A stretch of 64,000 nt of DNA from Novosphingobium barchaimii LL02 (GTDB lineage: Bacteria > Pseudomonadota > Alphaproteobacteria > Sphingomonadales > Sphingomonadaceae), in NCBI RefSeq assembly GCF_001046635.1, contig NZ_KQ130453.1, positions 5,001 to 69,000 on the forward strand, written 5' to 3'. A program made the position numbers and the translations under genes. A model generated the notes under the pieces. The model searched no databases and was not told the DNA's origin. It saw only the letters and a program-made list of their open reading frames with translations. Shown piece by piece: positions 1 to 8,045 of this stretch (position 1 is the stretch's first letter; every line of letters starts with the position of its first letter).

Positions 1-121
1 TTCCTACGATGTGCCAACCTTCGCGCTCCGCCTGCTCCCGACAGATCAGAAACTGGTCATCGATCGAGGCAGCACTCTGCTTATCGTCGGAATAGCGGGC
101 ATAAAGGGCGACACGGGTCAT
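1..121 (-). CDS. Serine recombinase, N-terminal fragment (runs off the left edge)
   Basis: The first 40 codons of a serine site-specific recombinase are visible; the rest lies outside the window. The translation starts MTRVALYARYSDDKQSAASI, the resolvase/invertase N-terminal strand with YARYS, in which Ser11 would be the nucleophile that attacks DNA. The start is ATG at 121 because an AGGAG ribosome site lies six bases before it; an ATG at 126 gives only two codons. Large serine recombinases usually mobilise phages or integrative elements, but with only 40 residues I cannot tell an integrase from a small resolvase. The neighbouring 118 bases up to the IS256 insertion hold no gene and could contain its promoter or an attachment site; I see no proof of either. 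Confidence 0.75.
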   Translation of the reverse strand, partial: MTRVALYARYSDDKQSAASIDDQFLICREQAEREGWHIVG

Positions 122-239
122 ATCATTCTCCTTCGTGCAAATTATCACGATGCTCGTATCGGACCAAACTGGACGACCCCAAGTTTAACGTTTTGGAGCA
201 TTCATTCGTTTGCAACGCGACAACGCTGGGACTTTCGCG

Positions 240-1662
240 GTTAGCGTCCGCGCTCGTGGTGTAATTTCCGGTGTAGATTGAGGCGATCGCATGGGTGGGG
301 CATGCCCCACCCATGCGAATTCGATCTCGGTGGCCACCGGGCTCATCGGTAAGGTGGAGTTACCACACTTCACACGCCCACCGAGGAGTTGATCCCGATG
401 ACCGACGATAGATTACCGCTTGCCGAGCTGATGGCGAAGACCGGAGATGGAGATTTCCTGCGCACGATCGCCGAGAACGTATTACAGATCATCATGGAGG
501 CCGACGTCGATGGCTTGGTCGGCGCCGGCCGGCACGAGCGTTCCGGCGATCGCACGACCTGGCGCAATGGCTACCGCGACCGCAGTCTCGACACCCGGCT
601 CGGCACGCTCAATCTCAAGATCCCCAAACTGCGGACCGGCGCCTACTTTCCCGGCTTTCTGGAGCCAAGGAAGACCGTCGAGAAGGCGCTGGTCGCGGTG
701 ATCCAGGAAGCATGGATCGCCGGCGTCAGCACCCGGCGCGTCGATGAACTGGTGCAGGCGATGGGCATGACTGGCATCTCCAAGTCCTCGGTATCCAAGC
801 TGTGCAAGGACATCGACGAGCGGGTCCACGCCTTCCTCAAGCGGCCGCTCGCCGGCGACTGGCCCTACCTCTGGCTCGATGCTACCTATCTCAAGGTGCG
901 CGAGGGCGGGCGGATCGTCAGTGTCGCCGCGATAATCGCTGTGGCCGTCAACACCGAGGGCAAGCGCGAGATCGTCGGCCTGCACATCGGTCCTTCCGAA
1001 GCCGAGCCGTTCTGGTCGAGCTTCCTCAAGGACCTCGTCCGGCGCGGCCTGACCGGCGTGAAGCTGGTCATCTCCGATGCCCACGAGGGGCTCAAGGCGG
1101 CGATTACCCGCGTCATGGGCGCGACCTGGCAGCGCTGCCGCGTCCACTTCATGCGCAACGCCCTGGCCTATGTGCCCAAGGGCCAGAATACCGTCGTTGC
1201 CGCTGCAATCCGTCAGGTCTTCCTTCAGCCCGACCATGCCGCTGCGACGCAGGTCTGGCGGCAGGTCGCTGATCAGTTGCGCGCCCGCTGGCCAAAGCTC
1301 GGCGCTTGCATGGACGATGCCGAGCACGACGTGCTCGCCTACATGACCTTCCCCGAGCAGCACCGGGTCAAGCTCCACAGCACCAATCCGCTGGAACGCC
1401 TGAACAAGGAAGTGAAGCGCCGCGCCGATGTGGTCGGCATCTTCCCGAACGAGGACAGCATCATCCGCCTCGTCGGCGCCGTCCTGCTCGAGCAGAATGA
1501 CGAATACCAGCTCCAGCACCGCTACATGCAGATCGAGGGCATGGCCGCCCTTGCCACACCAATGATCGAGGAGGCACAGCCGCTACAGATTACACCCAAG
1601 GCCGCCTGAAAATGCAGCCCAGTGGCCACACCCGATTTTACACCACATTGACGGACGCGACC
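240..1662 (+). mobile_element. IS256-family insertion sequence, complete, 1423 bp
   Basis: The element is bounded by imperfect terminal inverted repeats. The left end begins GTTAGCGTCCG and the complement of the right end begins GGTCGCGTCCG; both continue to a shared GTGGTGTAA. It is flanked by a perfect 8-bp direct repeat CTTTCGCG at 232-239 and 1663-1670, the target duplication size expected for IS256 elements. It carries one intact transposase gene. The duplication and intact gene indicate a fairly recent simple insertion, here into the non-coding DNA upstream of the serine recombinase. Confidence 0.88.
398..1609 (+). CDS. IS256-family transposase (mutator-like, DDE)
   Basis: Transposase of 403 residues, the normal length for the family, which cuts and pastes the surrounding element. 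Family landmarks are present in order: an N-terminal region with a GRHERSGDRTTWRNGYRDR-like stretch, the first catalytic Asp in WLDATYLKVR, the second in VISDAHEGL, and the Glu in STNPLERLNKEVKRR. All three catalytic residues are intact, so the protein is probably active. The start is ATG 398, preceded at nine bases by GAGGAG; a TTG nine bases upstream is possible but less likely. It is the only gene in its element. Confidence 0.92.
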   Translation: MTDDRLPLAELMAKTGDGDFLRTIAENVLQIIMEADVDGLVGAGRHERSGDRTTWRNGYRDRSLDTRLGTLNLKIPKLRTGAYFPGFLEPRKTVEKALVAVIQEAWIAGVSTRRVDELVQAMGMTGISKSSVSKLCKDIDERVHAFLKRPLAGDWPYLWLDATYLKVREGGRIVSVAAIIAVAVNTEGKREIVGLHIGPSEAEPFWSSFLKDLVRRGLTGVKLVISDAHEGLKAAITRVMGATWQRCRVHFMRNALAYVPKGQNTVVAAAIRQVFLQPDHAAATQVWRQVADQLRARWPKLGACMDDAEHDVLAYMTFPEQHRVKLHSTNPLERLNKEVKRRADVVGIFPNEDSIIRLVGAVLLEQNDEYQLQHRYMQIEGMAALATPMIEEAQPLQITPKAA

Positions 1663-1792
1663 CTTTCGCGACCGTCGTCTGTGGATGGCTCCCGCGTTGC
1701 AAGTACAAATTGACGTATTGGCGTCGGTCGGTTGGGCCGTGTCCCGCGGGGTGGTGTAGGAACCGTCGATCTACGGCAGGATCGGGTTCAGG

Positions 1793-1906
1793 TCAGGCTG
1801 CCAGTGCTGGCAAGCTGACAATAGGGTTATGGCTCACCGAGCCGAGGGTTTCCAGTGTCATGTAGCGGCGCGATACCGCCCACTTGATGGCATGGACCAC
1901 CCCCAT
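1793..1906 (-). pseudogene. Small unassigned coding remnant between IS256 and IS110 elements
   Basis: An open frame of 37 codons on the minus strand reads MGVVHAIKWAVSRRYMTLET and ends in LPALAA. Its composition looks like real protein, but it is too short to be recognised and probably is the 3' end of a gene cut off by the IS110-type element that starts near 1906. The rest of the gap between the IS256 right repeat (1662) and the next gene (1939) holds nothing I can assign. Confidence 0.3.
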
Positions 1907-1938
1907 TGGATAAATCATATTCGGAGGGTTGCCATCAA

Positions 1939-2685
1939 ATGGAGAAAGCCATGTCAGTTGTTACGATCGGCCTCGATTTGGCCAAGACGGTATTCCAGGT
2001 GCACGGCGTTGACGAAGCCGGTGTGACCATATTGCGTCGCAAGCTTGCCCGCGCCGAGATAATGTCATTTTTCACTAAGCAGCCGGCATGCATTGTCGGG
2101 ATGGAAGCATGTTCCAGCGCCCACCACTGGGCTCGTATGTTGGTAGAGATCGGCCACACGGTTCGGCTTATTCCCCCTCAATACGTCAAGCCGTATGTGA
2201 AGCGGAACAAGACGGACGCGGCCGATGCTGAAGCGATCTGTGAGGCCACGACCAAGCCGAACATGCGGTTCGTCCCGATCAAGACGAAGCAACAGCAGTC
2301 TATCCTAGCTTTGCACCGCGTCCGCAGCATGCTGGTCCGACAGCGGACAACGACAATTAACGCGTTGCGCGGACTGCTGGGGGAATACGGCCTGATTGCA
2401 GGTAAAGGCGTGCGACAGCTCGCGACGTTGAGCCAGCGCCTGTCAACGGCCGACGAGACGACGGTGCCCCTCGAAGCAAGAGAGGCGTTGCAGTGCCTCT
2501 TCCGGCACATTGACGCGCTGACCGAGAAGCTCGGTGGGATGGAAGCGCGGATCGTCGCTTGGCATAAATCCAGTCCGGAAAGTCAACGTCTGGCTTCTGC
2601 CCCCGGCGTGGGCCCGATCAAAGCGACTGCGATCGTGGCCGCAGTCGGCGATGGCACACAGTTCCGGTCCTCCCAACTTTTTTAA
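1939..2685 (+). pseudogene. IS110-family transposase, 3'-truncated
   Basis: The first 248 codons of a DEDD transposase of the IS110 family (usually 320-400 residues). The RuvC-like N-terminal domain is present, with GLDLAKTVFQVHG carrying the first acidic residue, GMEACSSAHHWARML, and RNKTDAADAEAICEA with the conserved Asp pair. The C-terminal transposase-20 domain starts at LASAPGVGPIKATAIV but stops after GDGTQFRS, before the catalytic Ser region. The last codons and the TAA come from foreign DNA that joins at about 2670 and belongs to the SDR gene on the other strand. ATG 1939 is chosen because GGAGGG lies ten bases upstream. The enzyme cannot be functional. Confidence 0.85.
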
Positions 2686-3345
2686 CAGCCACGCTAGCGG
2701 TCGGGCAAAGCCAAGCTCGCGGCCAAGGCCTGTGACATTGAACCCGGGACAGAGGCAGTTGACGGCGACGCCAGTGCCTTCAAGCTGACGCGCGAGTTCG
2801 AGGGAAAACATAATGTCCAACAATTTGGAAAAGCCATAGACTTTAGACGATCCTCGCGCAGTGAAAGTCGCCGTTGCGAACAGATCGCTAATGATGTCGC
2901 GGCTAACACTCTGCTGCGATGCCTCCGATCCTACCGTAACGATGCGGGAAAAGGACGATGCTAAGAGGATATCGCGAAGAATATCGGTCAGCAGCCAGGG
3001 CGCGAGGTAATTCACCGCGATCATCTCGGCAAAGCCATCTTTGGTAACGCGCTGTTGGAAGGCATGAAGACCAGCATTGTTGATGAGTACGTCAATGCGG
3101 GGATGCCGCGCGGCGATTGCTCGACCGGTTGTAGCCACAGCGGCAAGATCAGCGAAATCGACCAGATATATATCGATTGAGGCAGTGGGGGCGACCGCCG
3201 CTATCGCCTCCCGCGTTCTCTCCGCCTTGTTTTCGTTACGCGCCGTCAGGATCAGATCGGCCCCACGTTGAGCAAGCTCCAGCGCTGCCGGATGGCCGAT
3301 GCCGTCTGTTGCTCCGGTGATAAGGATTAAGGGTCTATCGTTCAT
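2670..3345 (-). pseudogene. Short-chain dehydrogenase/reductase, 3'-truncated at an IS110 junction
   Basis: N-terminal part of an SDR of the retinol dehydrogenase-like group. The Rossmann motif TGATDGIG is near residue 10, NNAG near residue 89, and the catalytic Ser and YxxxK fall in the SSKVYGFSKLL stretch; PGFNVTGLG follows. Homology stops after LAWLLKKLGG, where the frame enters the antisense of the truncated IS110 transposase, so the last tens of residues are replaced by unrelated sequence. The active site is complete, but the fold is clipped. ATG 3345 starts the recognisable protein. It is divergent from a MarR-type regulator, the usual arrangement when the regulator controls the enzyme. 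Confidence 0.82.
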
Positions 3346-3359
3346 AACGGCACCATATC

Positions 3360-3375
3360 GTGGATATATATCCAC
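3360..3375. promoter_or_regulatory. Perfect 16-bp palindrome, probable MarR operator
   Basis: GTGGATATATATCCAC is its own reverse complement. It lies 15 bases from the SDR start and between the divergent SDR and marR genes. An imperfect second copy (GTTGATAAATGTCCAC) follows at about 3387-3402. MarR dimers typically bind 16-20 bp palindromes of this kind, so autoregulation plus control of the SDR gene is the likely role. The binding itself is inferred. Confidence 0.6.
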
Positions 3376-3434
3376 TAACCATGATTGTTGATAAATGTCC
3401 ACTACCTGTTATGGTGGCGATGAAGGACGAGAGG

Positions 3435-3869
3435 ATGGGTCAGGATCATTCAGACATTGTTGCCGCCGTTGGGAGGGAACTGAGTGCTTTGCTGGTCGAC
3501 TTTCGGGCGACGGTGAACGCCTGCGCCGAGGCGTTTGATGCCGACCTCCAACCCGCAGCCTATCAGGTCGCCGTGCTGCTTTCCGCACGCGGCGCGGCGA
3601 AGGCAGGCGCATTGGCAGGGAAGCTGGCTATGGATAAAAGTGCGGTGAGCCGTTTGGCGAAATCGCTGTGCGGCGCAGGGCTGGCGATGGCCACACCCGA
3701 CCCTGCGGATGGCCGCGGCGTCCTCTACAGCTTGACGGAGAAAGGTGAGGCTCAAATACGAGCCGCAAATTTGGTCAAGGTCGACGCTTATTACGCGCGT
3801 ATCGAGGGCTGGAGAGACCAGGATCTTGCGCAATTTGCTCATCTATTGAGAAAATTCAATCAGGTCTGA
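3435..3869 (+). CDS. MarR-family transcriptional regulator
   Basis: Winged-helix regulator of about 144 residues. The recognition region reads AYQVAVLLSARGAAKAGALA followed by MDKSAVSRLAKSL, and the wing contains TPDPADGRGVLYSLTEKGE, all typical of MarR proteins. The start is uncertain: ATG 3435 has AAGGA six bases upstream, while in-frame ATGs at 3411 and 3420 lack a good ribosome site, and a GTG at 3360 would lie inside the palindrome. It is divergent from the truncated SDR gene and probably represses it and itself in response to a small phenolic or oxidant ligand; the ligand cannot be read from sequence. Confidence 0.85.
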   Translation: MGQDHSDIVAAVGRELSALLVDFRATVNACAEAFDADLQPAAYQVAVLLSARGAAKAGALAGKLAMDKSAVSRLAKSLCGAGLAMATPDPADGRGVLYSLTEKGEAQIRAANLVKVDAYYARIEGWRDQDLAQFAHLLRKFNQV

Positions 3870-4207
3870 ACTTTCGGAATTTTGGTGCAATTTTAAAAAC
3901 TTCTTAAGATTAACTCTCCACCCAGCAATTGAACTAATTGTTTTCTCCGGTCATCTGGTGCAGACTCAACGGACGTACCATTCGCCAGTGGCGGGAATCA
4001 CATGAATCTCAGCCAGTCATAGCGCATTTGCACGGTGATCCCGTCGCGCACGGCGTTGCATGGGCATCTTGAACGCCTGACTGTCCGAGAATCACTGTCG
4101 GATTGAGAAAGTGTCCGACAACGCCAGTCGAGGGGTTTTCCGTCAGGCCATGATCGCTCCCCCTTGCGATCATTCCCAATTGGCGAACATGCCATTAGCT
4201 TGTTTCG
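3870..4207. other. Gene-poor spacer after marR
   Basis: About 340 bases with lower GC just after marR and no convincing gene. A minus-strand frame ending at 3998 closes with DGITVQMRYDWLRFM, which looks like the tail of some protein, but no start or family can be assigned. No terminator hairpin with a T-run was found. Confidence 0.3.
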
Positions 4208-4765
4208 ATGGCTGCTACCTCACGCATAAGCTCGATCCTTCGTGCAGACCCGCTCCGCTGGCATCTTCTGGGTGTGGTCGAAGCGTTAAACTTGCCAGAC
4301 TGCTGGATCGGAGCGGGCTTTGTGAGAAACGCTGTATGGGATCATCTTCATCAGCGTTCTATCGCGCCACCGAATGCAGACGTTGATGTGATCTGGTATG
4401 ATCCGGATTGCGCCGACGCGGCAGAAGATCGAAAATTCGAGGCCCACTTGCTGGCTCTGGAGCCTTCGATCACCTGGTCAGTAAAGAACCAGGCTCGAAT
4501 GCACGGTCGGAACGGCGATGCTCCCTACGCTTCCGCCACCGACGCCATGCGCTACTGGCCGGAAACCGCGACGGCGGTTGCCGCCCGGAGACGTGGATCG
4601 GATGGCTGCGATATCGCGGCCCCTTTCGGATTGGACGACCTGCTCGATCTTGTTTTGCGCCCAACCTCGCGCTTTCGCGTCGAAAAGCGCACAATCTATG
4701 AGGATCGGATACGCACCAAAGGATGGTTTGGCTCTTGGCCGCTTCTCACAAGGGCCGAGGGCTAA
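4208..4765 (+). CDS. Nucleotidyltransferase-family protein (DUF925-like)
   Basis: A 185-residue protein with the landmarks of the bacterial NTase family related to YitH/DUF925: an early WIGAGFVRNAVWDHLH segment (GxGxxRN) near residue 30, then NADVDVIWYDP with the acidic metal-binding pair near residue 58, ATDAMRYWPETATAVAAR, and a C-terminal FGLDDLLDLVLRPT motif. The family is predicted to transfer a nucleotide to an unknown acceptor; its substrate is not established. ATG 4208 has no strong ribosome site. It stands alone between the marR spacer and a short repeat next to the IS30 element. Confidence 0.75.
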   Translation: MAATSRISSILRADPLRWHLLGVVEALNLPDCWIGAGFVRNAVWDHLHQRSIAPPNADVDVIWYDPDCADAAEDRKFEAHLLALEPSITWSVKNQARMHGRNGDAPYASATDAMRYWPETATAVAARRRGSDGCDIAAPFGLDDLLDLVLRPTSRFRVEKRTIYEDRIRTKGWFGSWPLLTRAEG

Positions 4766-4780
4766 TCCGGTAATCCATGT

Positions 4781-4818
4781 GTTTTACGACAGGGTCAAGC
4801 TGCCTGTCGGCTAGCGCC
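4781..4818 (+). repeat. Dispersed 38-bp repeat, copy 1 (interrupted by IS30)
   Basis: These 38 bases match 9531-9568 at 32 positions. Both copies read as protein on the plus strand (FYDRVKLPVG here, IYYRVKLPDGWRP in the other), with several differences falling on third codon positions, so they look like remnants of the same coding sequence rather than a non-coding repeat. The IS30 element begins at the next base, so it may have inserted here and cut the copy short. Confidence 0.5.
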
Positions 4819-6044
4819 GGTGGGTTCAACGGGTGGTGGCAACACAAGCTTGAAAGCGCTCTGCGGGTGTTTGGTATTCGAGCGTTTTCCTTAGTCGTTC
4901 GTTGAGTTGCCGGGCAACGGCACTCAGCTTGGCCTGGCTGTATAGCGACAGATCTGTTCCTTTGGGAAAATACTGTCGCAGCAGGCGATTGGTGTTTTCG
5001 TTGGAGCCGCGCTGCCAGGGCGACTGCGGATCGCAGAAATAGACTTCGACATCGCTAGCCAGCGAGAGGCGCGGATGATCGGCCAGTTCCTTGCCGGGGT
5101 CCCATGTAAGCGACTTGTAGAGTTCGCGCGGCAGGCGCTGCGTCTGCCTGATCAGCGCCGACACGACGCTCCTTGTGTCCTTGTTGGCGACCTTGACCAG
5201 CATCACATAGCGCGAATGCCGTTCGACCAGCGTGGCGATGTAGCTGTTCTTCGTGCCGCCGATCAGATCGCCTTCCCAGTGACCGGGAATGGCGCGGTCC
5301 TCGACAGAGACGGGGCGTTCGCTGATCGAGACGGCATCCTTGATCTGGCCATGTCCGCTGCGCTTGAGGCTGGCGTGCCGGGACCTGCGGATGGTGCGCC
5401 GGGCGCGCAGATGCTCCAGCAACTCCTTCTTCAGAACCCCGCGTGCCTGTATGTAAAGGCTTCTGTAGATGGTCTCGTGCGACACCTGCCTGTGCGGCTC
5501 CTCAGGAAAATTGCGCCTGAGCCACCCCGCAATCTGTTCCGGCGACCATTTGCGGCGCAGCTTGGCCGATACTGCCCGGGCCAGTGGCGGCGAGCAAGCC
5601 AGCTTGCAGGGCTTGGGCCGCAAGGCTCGGTCCCAAGCCGCCTGATCGGACGCGGTCGCCCGATACCGTGCGCCACCGCCGTTACGCCTGACTTCCCGAC
5701 TGATCGTCGAGGGCGCGCGGCCCAGTCGCCGTGCTATCGCCCGCAAGGGTTCACTGACGCTCAGGCCCCGCGATATCTCCTCCCGCTCGGCAAGGCTCAG
5801 CGCACGGCTGCCACGCTTGCGATCGGCGGGCCGGATACCGCCGGCCGGCGAAATTACCGAGAATACCGACGATGACTCTCGATCAAACCTGCGCCCGATC
5901 GAACTCATCGACTCCCCGCGCTGCCAGCGATCCCATATCTCCGCTCGCTGGCTGGCCGTGTAATAGATCCGACGACGCTGCTTCATCGCGACACTCCATC
6001 TTCCCCAAAAGATTAAAGTGTTGCCGCCACCCGTTGAACCCACC
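4819..6044 (-). mobile_element. IS30-family insertion sequence, complete, 1226 bp
   Basis: Terminal inverted repeats of 27 bp with a single mismatch lie at 4819-4845 and 6018-6044 (outer part GGTGGGTTCAACGGGTGG). They enclose one transposase gene on the minus strand. A short target duplication of 2-3 bp is usual for the family and cannot be proven here because the flanks are C-rich. Both ends and the gene look complete. Confidence 0.85.
4826..5986 (-). CDS. IS30-family transposase
   Basis: DDE transposase of 386 residues. It has an N-terminal helix-turn-helix (LSLAEREEISRGLS and LGRAPSTISREVRRNGG), the WSPEQIAGWLRR motif, then the catalytic domain with HWEGDLIGG, SLTWDPGKELADH and QRGSNENTNRLLRQYFPKG. 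The three acidic residues D, D and E are present. The residue after the second Asp is Pro where IS30 proteins usually have Arg (WDRG), a change that may weaken activity. The start is ATG 5986; the frame extends 19 codons upstream into the inverted repeat, which is unlikely to be translated. Confidence 0.9.
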   Translation of the reverse strand: MKQRRRIYYTASQRAEIWDRWQRGESMSSIGRRFDRESSSVFSVISPAGGIRPADRKRGSRALSLAEREEISRGLSVSEPLRAIARRLGRAPSTISREVRRNGGGARYRATASDQAAWDRALRPKPCKLACSPPLARAVSAKLRRKWSPEQIAGWLRRNFPEEPHRQVSHETIYRSLYIQARGVLKKELLEHLRARRTIRRSRHASLKRSGHGQIKDAVSISERPVSVEDRAIPGHWEGDLIGGTKNSYIATLVERHSRYVMLVKVANKDTRSVVSALIRQTQRLPRELYKSLTWDPGKELADHPRLSLASDVEVYFCDPQSPWQRGSNENTNRLLRQYFPKGTDLSLYSQAKLSAVARQLNERLRKTLEYQTPAERFQACVATTR

Positions 6045-6081
6045 CCCCATTCCGGACATCAAACAATCGACTGAACATTGT

Positions 6082-6936
6082 TCATCGGTTTGGAATGCGT
6101 GAAGCAAAGGGGCGCGAAAACTCGTCCGGGATGCAACGGTCACTATCAAAAACCCTAAATGGGAGGGCAACATGAGACGGCGGCGATAAAGTATCTAGCT
6201 CTGTGTAACTTAGAGATATGCTTCCTGCCCAAGCGAGGATGCCGTTGCATTCGAGGGCGTCGGCAACGGCGGGACTAATAAACAGGGAATTATGAATGCC
6301 AGTGACTCGAAAAAATGGGTTTGAAGCGTAATCTATTGGACGCAGAATAAGTCGTCTTCGCCGGTCGATCGATGAACCCCAAGAGCGAACAGTTTGAATA
6401 GGGTGCCCCGGAAGGTCCATCCGCACCTGTTCCCGAAGAGGGTGCAACGGTTCGCGTTCACTCCTGACCTCATCGATTAAATCGAGCCAATTGTGACAAT
6501 TCCACAGCCAGTAAGCGCCACTAATTACCGCACCACCGCCCACCTCCATGTCCCCGCCTTCACCCTCGGCAAGCAAACTGGTCTCAACTGCGATAAATTC
6601 AGATTTTTTAGGGGTAAACGATTCGATGAACGCTTTCATCTTCGTTGAAACCAATTCTAATCTTCCTGCACCCGTATGGGCGAAATCACCTAGCTCATTA
6701 AGGCTTGTCTTAACCGCGCCCACAAAGAGTTTATTCTCAAGCCGCCCGGTTATGGACCCTATGTAGGTCGGTCTCACGACCTCGGAGGCCACGGATATTT
6801 CAGGATATGGCTCTCCGGGGGCGGGCCTACCCGGCTCAGTCCTCCATATATTAGGGCTGAAACTGGCTCCCAATGGCTCGATACGCAGCAGCACTTCTCG
6901 TTCAACTGCATGTTCGTGGGCATTCGAATTGCTCAT
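6082..6936 (-). CDS. Hypothetical protein, 284 residues
   Basis: I do not recognise the family. The protein has no signal peptide or membrane segment. It is mixed alpha/beta in character, with a Gly-rich SLLAEGEGGDMEVGGGAVIS stretch near the middle and an ISPAVADALECNGILAW segment near the C-terminus. It lies just outside the IS30 element, reads leftward, and follows the secreted HEXXH protein gene after about 100 bases, so the two may share transcription. Codon use resembles neighbouring accessory genes, with lower GC than the transfer operon. ATG 6936 is the first available start. Confidence 0.6.
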   Translation of the reverse strand: MSNSNAHEHAVEREVLLRIEPLGASFSPNIWRTEPGRPAPGEPYPEISVASEVVRPTYIGSITGRLENKLFVGAVKTSLNELGDFAHTGAGRLELVSTKMKAFIESFTPKKSEFIAVETSLLAEGEGGDMEVGGGAVISGAYWLWNCHNWLDLIDEVRSEREPLHPLREQVRMDLPGHPIQTVRSWGSSIDRRRRLILRPIDYASNPFFRVTGIHNSLFISPAVADALECNGILAWAGSISLSYTELDTLSPPSHVALPFRVFDSDRCIPDEFSRPFASRIPNR

Positions 6937-7033
6937 TGGTCGAGCCTACGATCACAAGTGGCAGCTTGCCACCCGGCTTAGCCGAAAATCAGGCTTGTGC
7001 CGCCACGCCGCCACCGTGTGATTGCCGATCAGC

Positions 7034-7942
7034 TTACGATCCCGGATGCCATCCGCTATCCCTCAAGATCGCTTTAGGGTCTTTAAGATCAAGCAAGGCC
7101 CTGATCGCGGCACGTTTGTCCGATGCCTTATCGTAATAGGCTTTCGCGATCTTAAATCCCACCCAATACCCCAAATCACCGGGGTTTTCAGGTGAGCCAA
7201 CTCCGTTGTAGAGCCAGGATGAAATATCTGCGTTATCGACGTCTGACAGAAAGCGTTGGCCTATTTCCTTAGATTTCCCCGCCGTCCACTTTTGCAGATG
7301 AATGTTGCTCACCTGTCCTGACGTCAACTCCGCGATAAGTTCAGCGACACCTTCTATAAGTGACTGCTTAAGAACAGTGGTGTCGTCACTATCTTCCTCA
7401 AGCGCGGGAGATTGCTCAACGTGGCCGTACTCATGGGCGATGAGGTGATAGAGCCTGTCAGTCAGGTCAGGTTGCAGCCAGGACGAACGGCAGGCCACTT
7501 CCAGACCGATCAAAACGCCGGACTTACCGGTCGTTCCTCCGCTATTATTCCGGCCTATTAGAATCGTGACGGGCGGGAATGTGGCTTGAGGGTCAAGGTC
7601 AGAGATACGTTGAAAAGCGCCTTGCAACTTCGACTTAACGGCAGGCAAGACCTCCATACACGACCGGGCTTGCCTATAGGTGGCCTCCTCGTTGGCGACT
7701 TCTTTGGAAAGCGCTTCACCTGAAATGATGCGGTAAGGAACGAACTGGCGCACACCGTCCGTTCCCATGTCGATGTAGTCCCGTTGCAGTGAACTGGCAG
7801 AAGGCTTGCCGTTTGCGGCGTCATAGAGCTGATAGAAGGTTGCCACATCAGACGTGCGGACCTCGACAGTCTCAGGGGTATTGGCGGGTGCCGCCGTAGC
7901 AGCCATGAATCCTATAGCCCCAATCGTCCATTTCTTGCTCAC
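7034..7942 (-). CDS. Secreted zinc metalloprotease-like protein (HEXXH, DUF2268-like)
   Basis: A 302-residue protein with an N-terminal signal peptide (TIGAIGFMAATAAPA) and therefore probably periplasmic. The motif HEYGH at residues 170-174 is a gluzincin-type zinc site, and the downstream EGVAELIAEL (Glu197 and Glu201) can supply the third ligand. This layout, followed by a YWVGFKIAKAYYDKA helix, matches the predicted Zn-dependent protease family DUF2268. Its substrate is unknown. It sits upstream of the unassigned gene ending at 6082 in the same direction. Assignment to the family is from motif order only. Confidence 0.65.
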   Translation of the reverse strand: MSKKWTIGAIGFMAATAAPANTPETVEVRTSDVATFYQLYDAANGKPSASSLQRDYIDMGTDGVRQFVPYRIISGEALSKEVANEEATYRQARSCMEVLPAVKSKLQGAFQRISDLDPQATFPPVTILIGRNNSGGTTGKSGVLIGLEVACRSSWLQPDLTDRLYHLIAHEYGHVEQSPALEEDSDDTTVLKQSLIEGVAELIAELTSGQVSNIHLQKWTAGKSKEIGQRFLSDVDNADISSWLYNGVGSPENPGDLGYWVGFKIAKAYYDKASDKRAAIRALLDLKDPKAILRDSGWHPGS

Positions 7943-8045
7943 GCCCTGTTCCCCTTGCCTTACTGATTATTCCATAAGCACAGCGGCTTGCCGTTGTTAA
8001 GGCGGCGATGGCGAAACGACGAAAATCCGGACAATCCAAGCACTT

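Noticed and set aside
482-1519. Open frame opposite the IS256 transposase
   Set aside because: Pure shadow of the transposase frame.
4826-6044. IS30 transposase start at the upstream frame beginning 6043
   Set aside because: It would be translated from within the terminal repeat, and the added residues have no family similarity.
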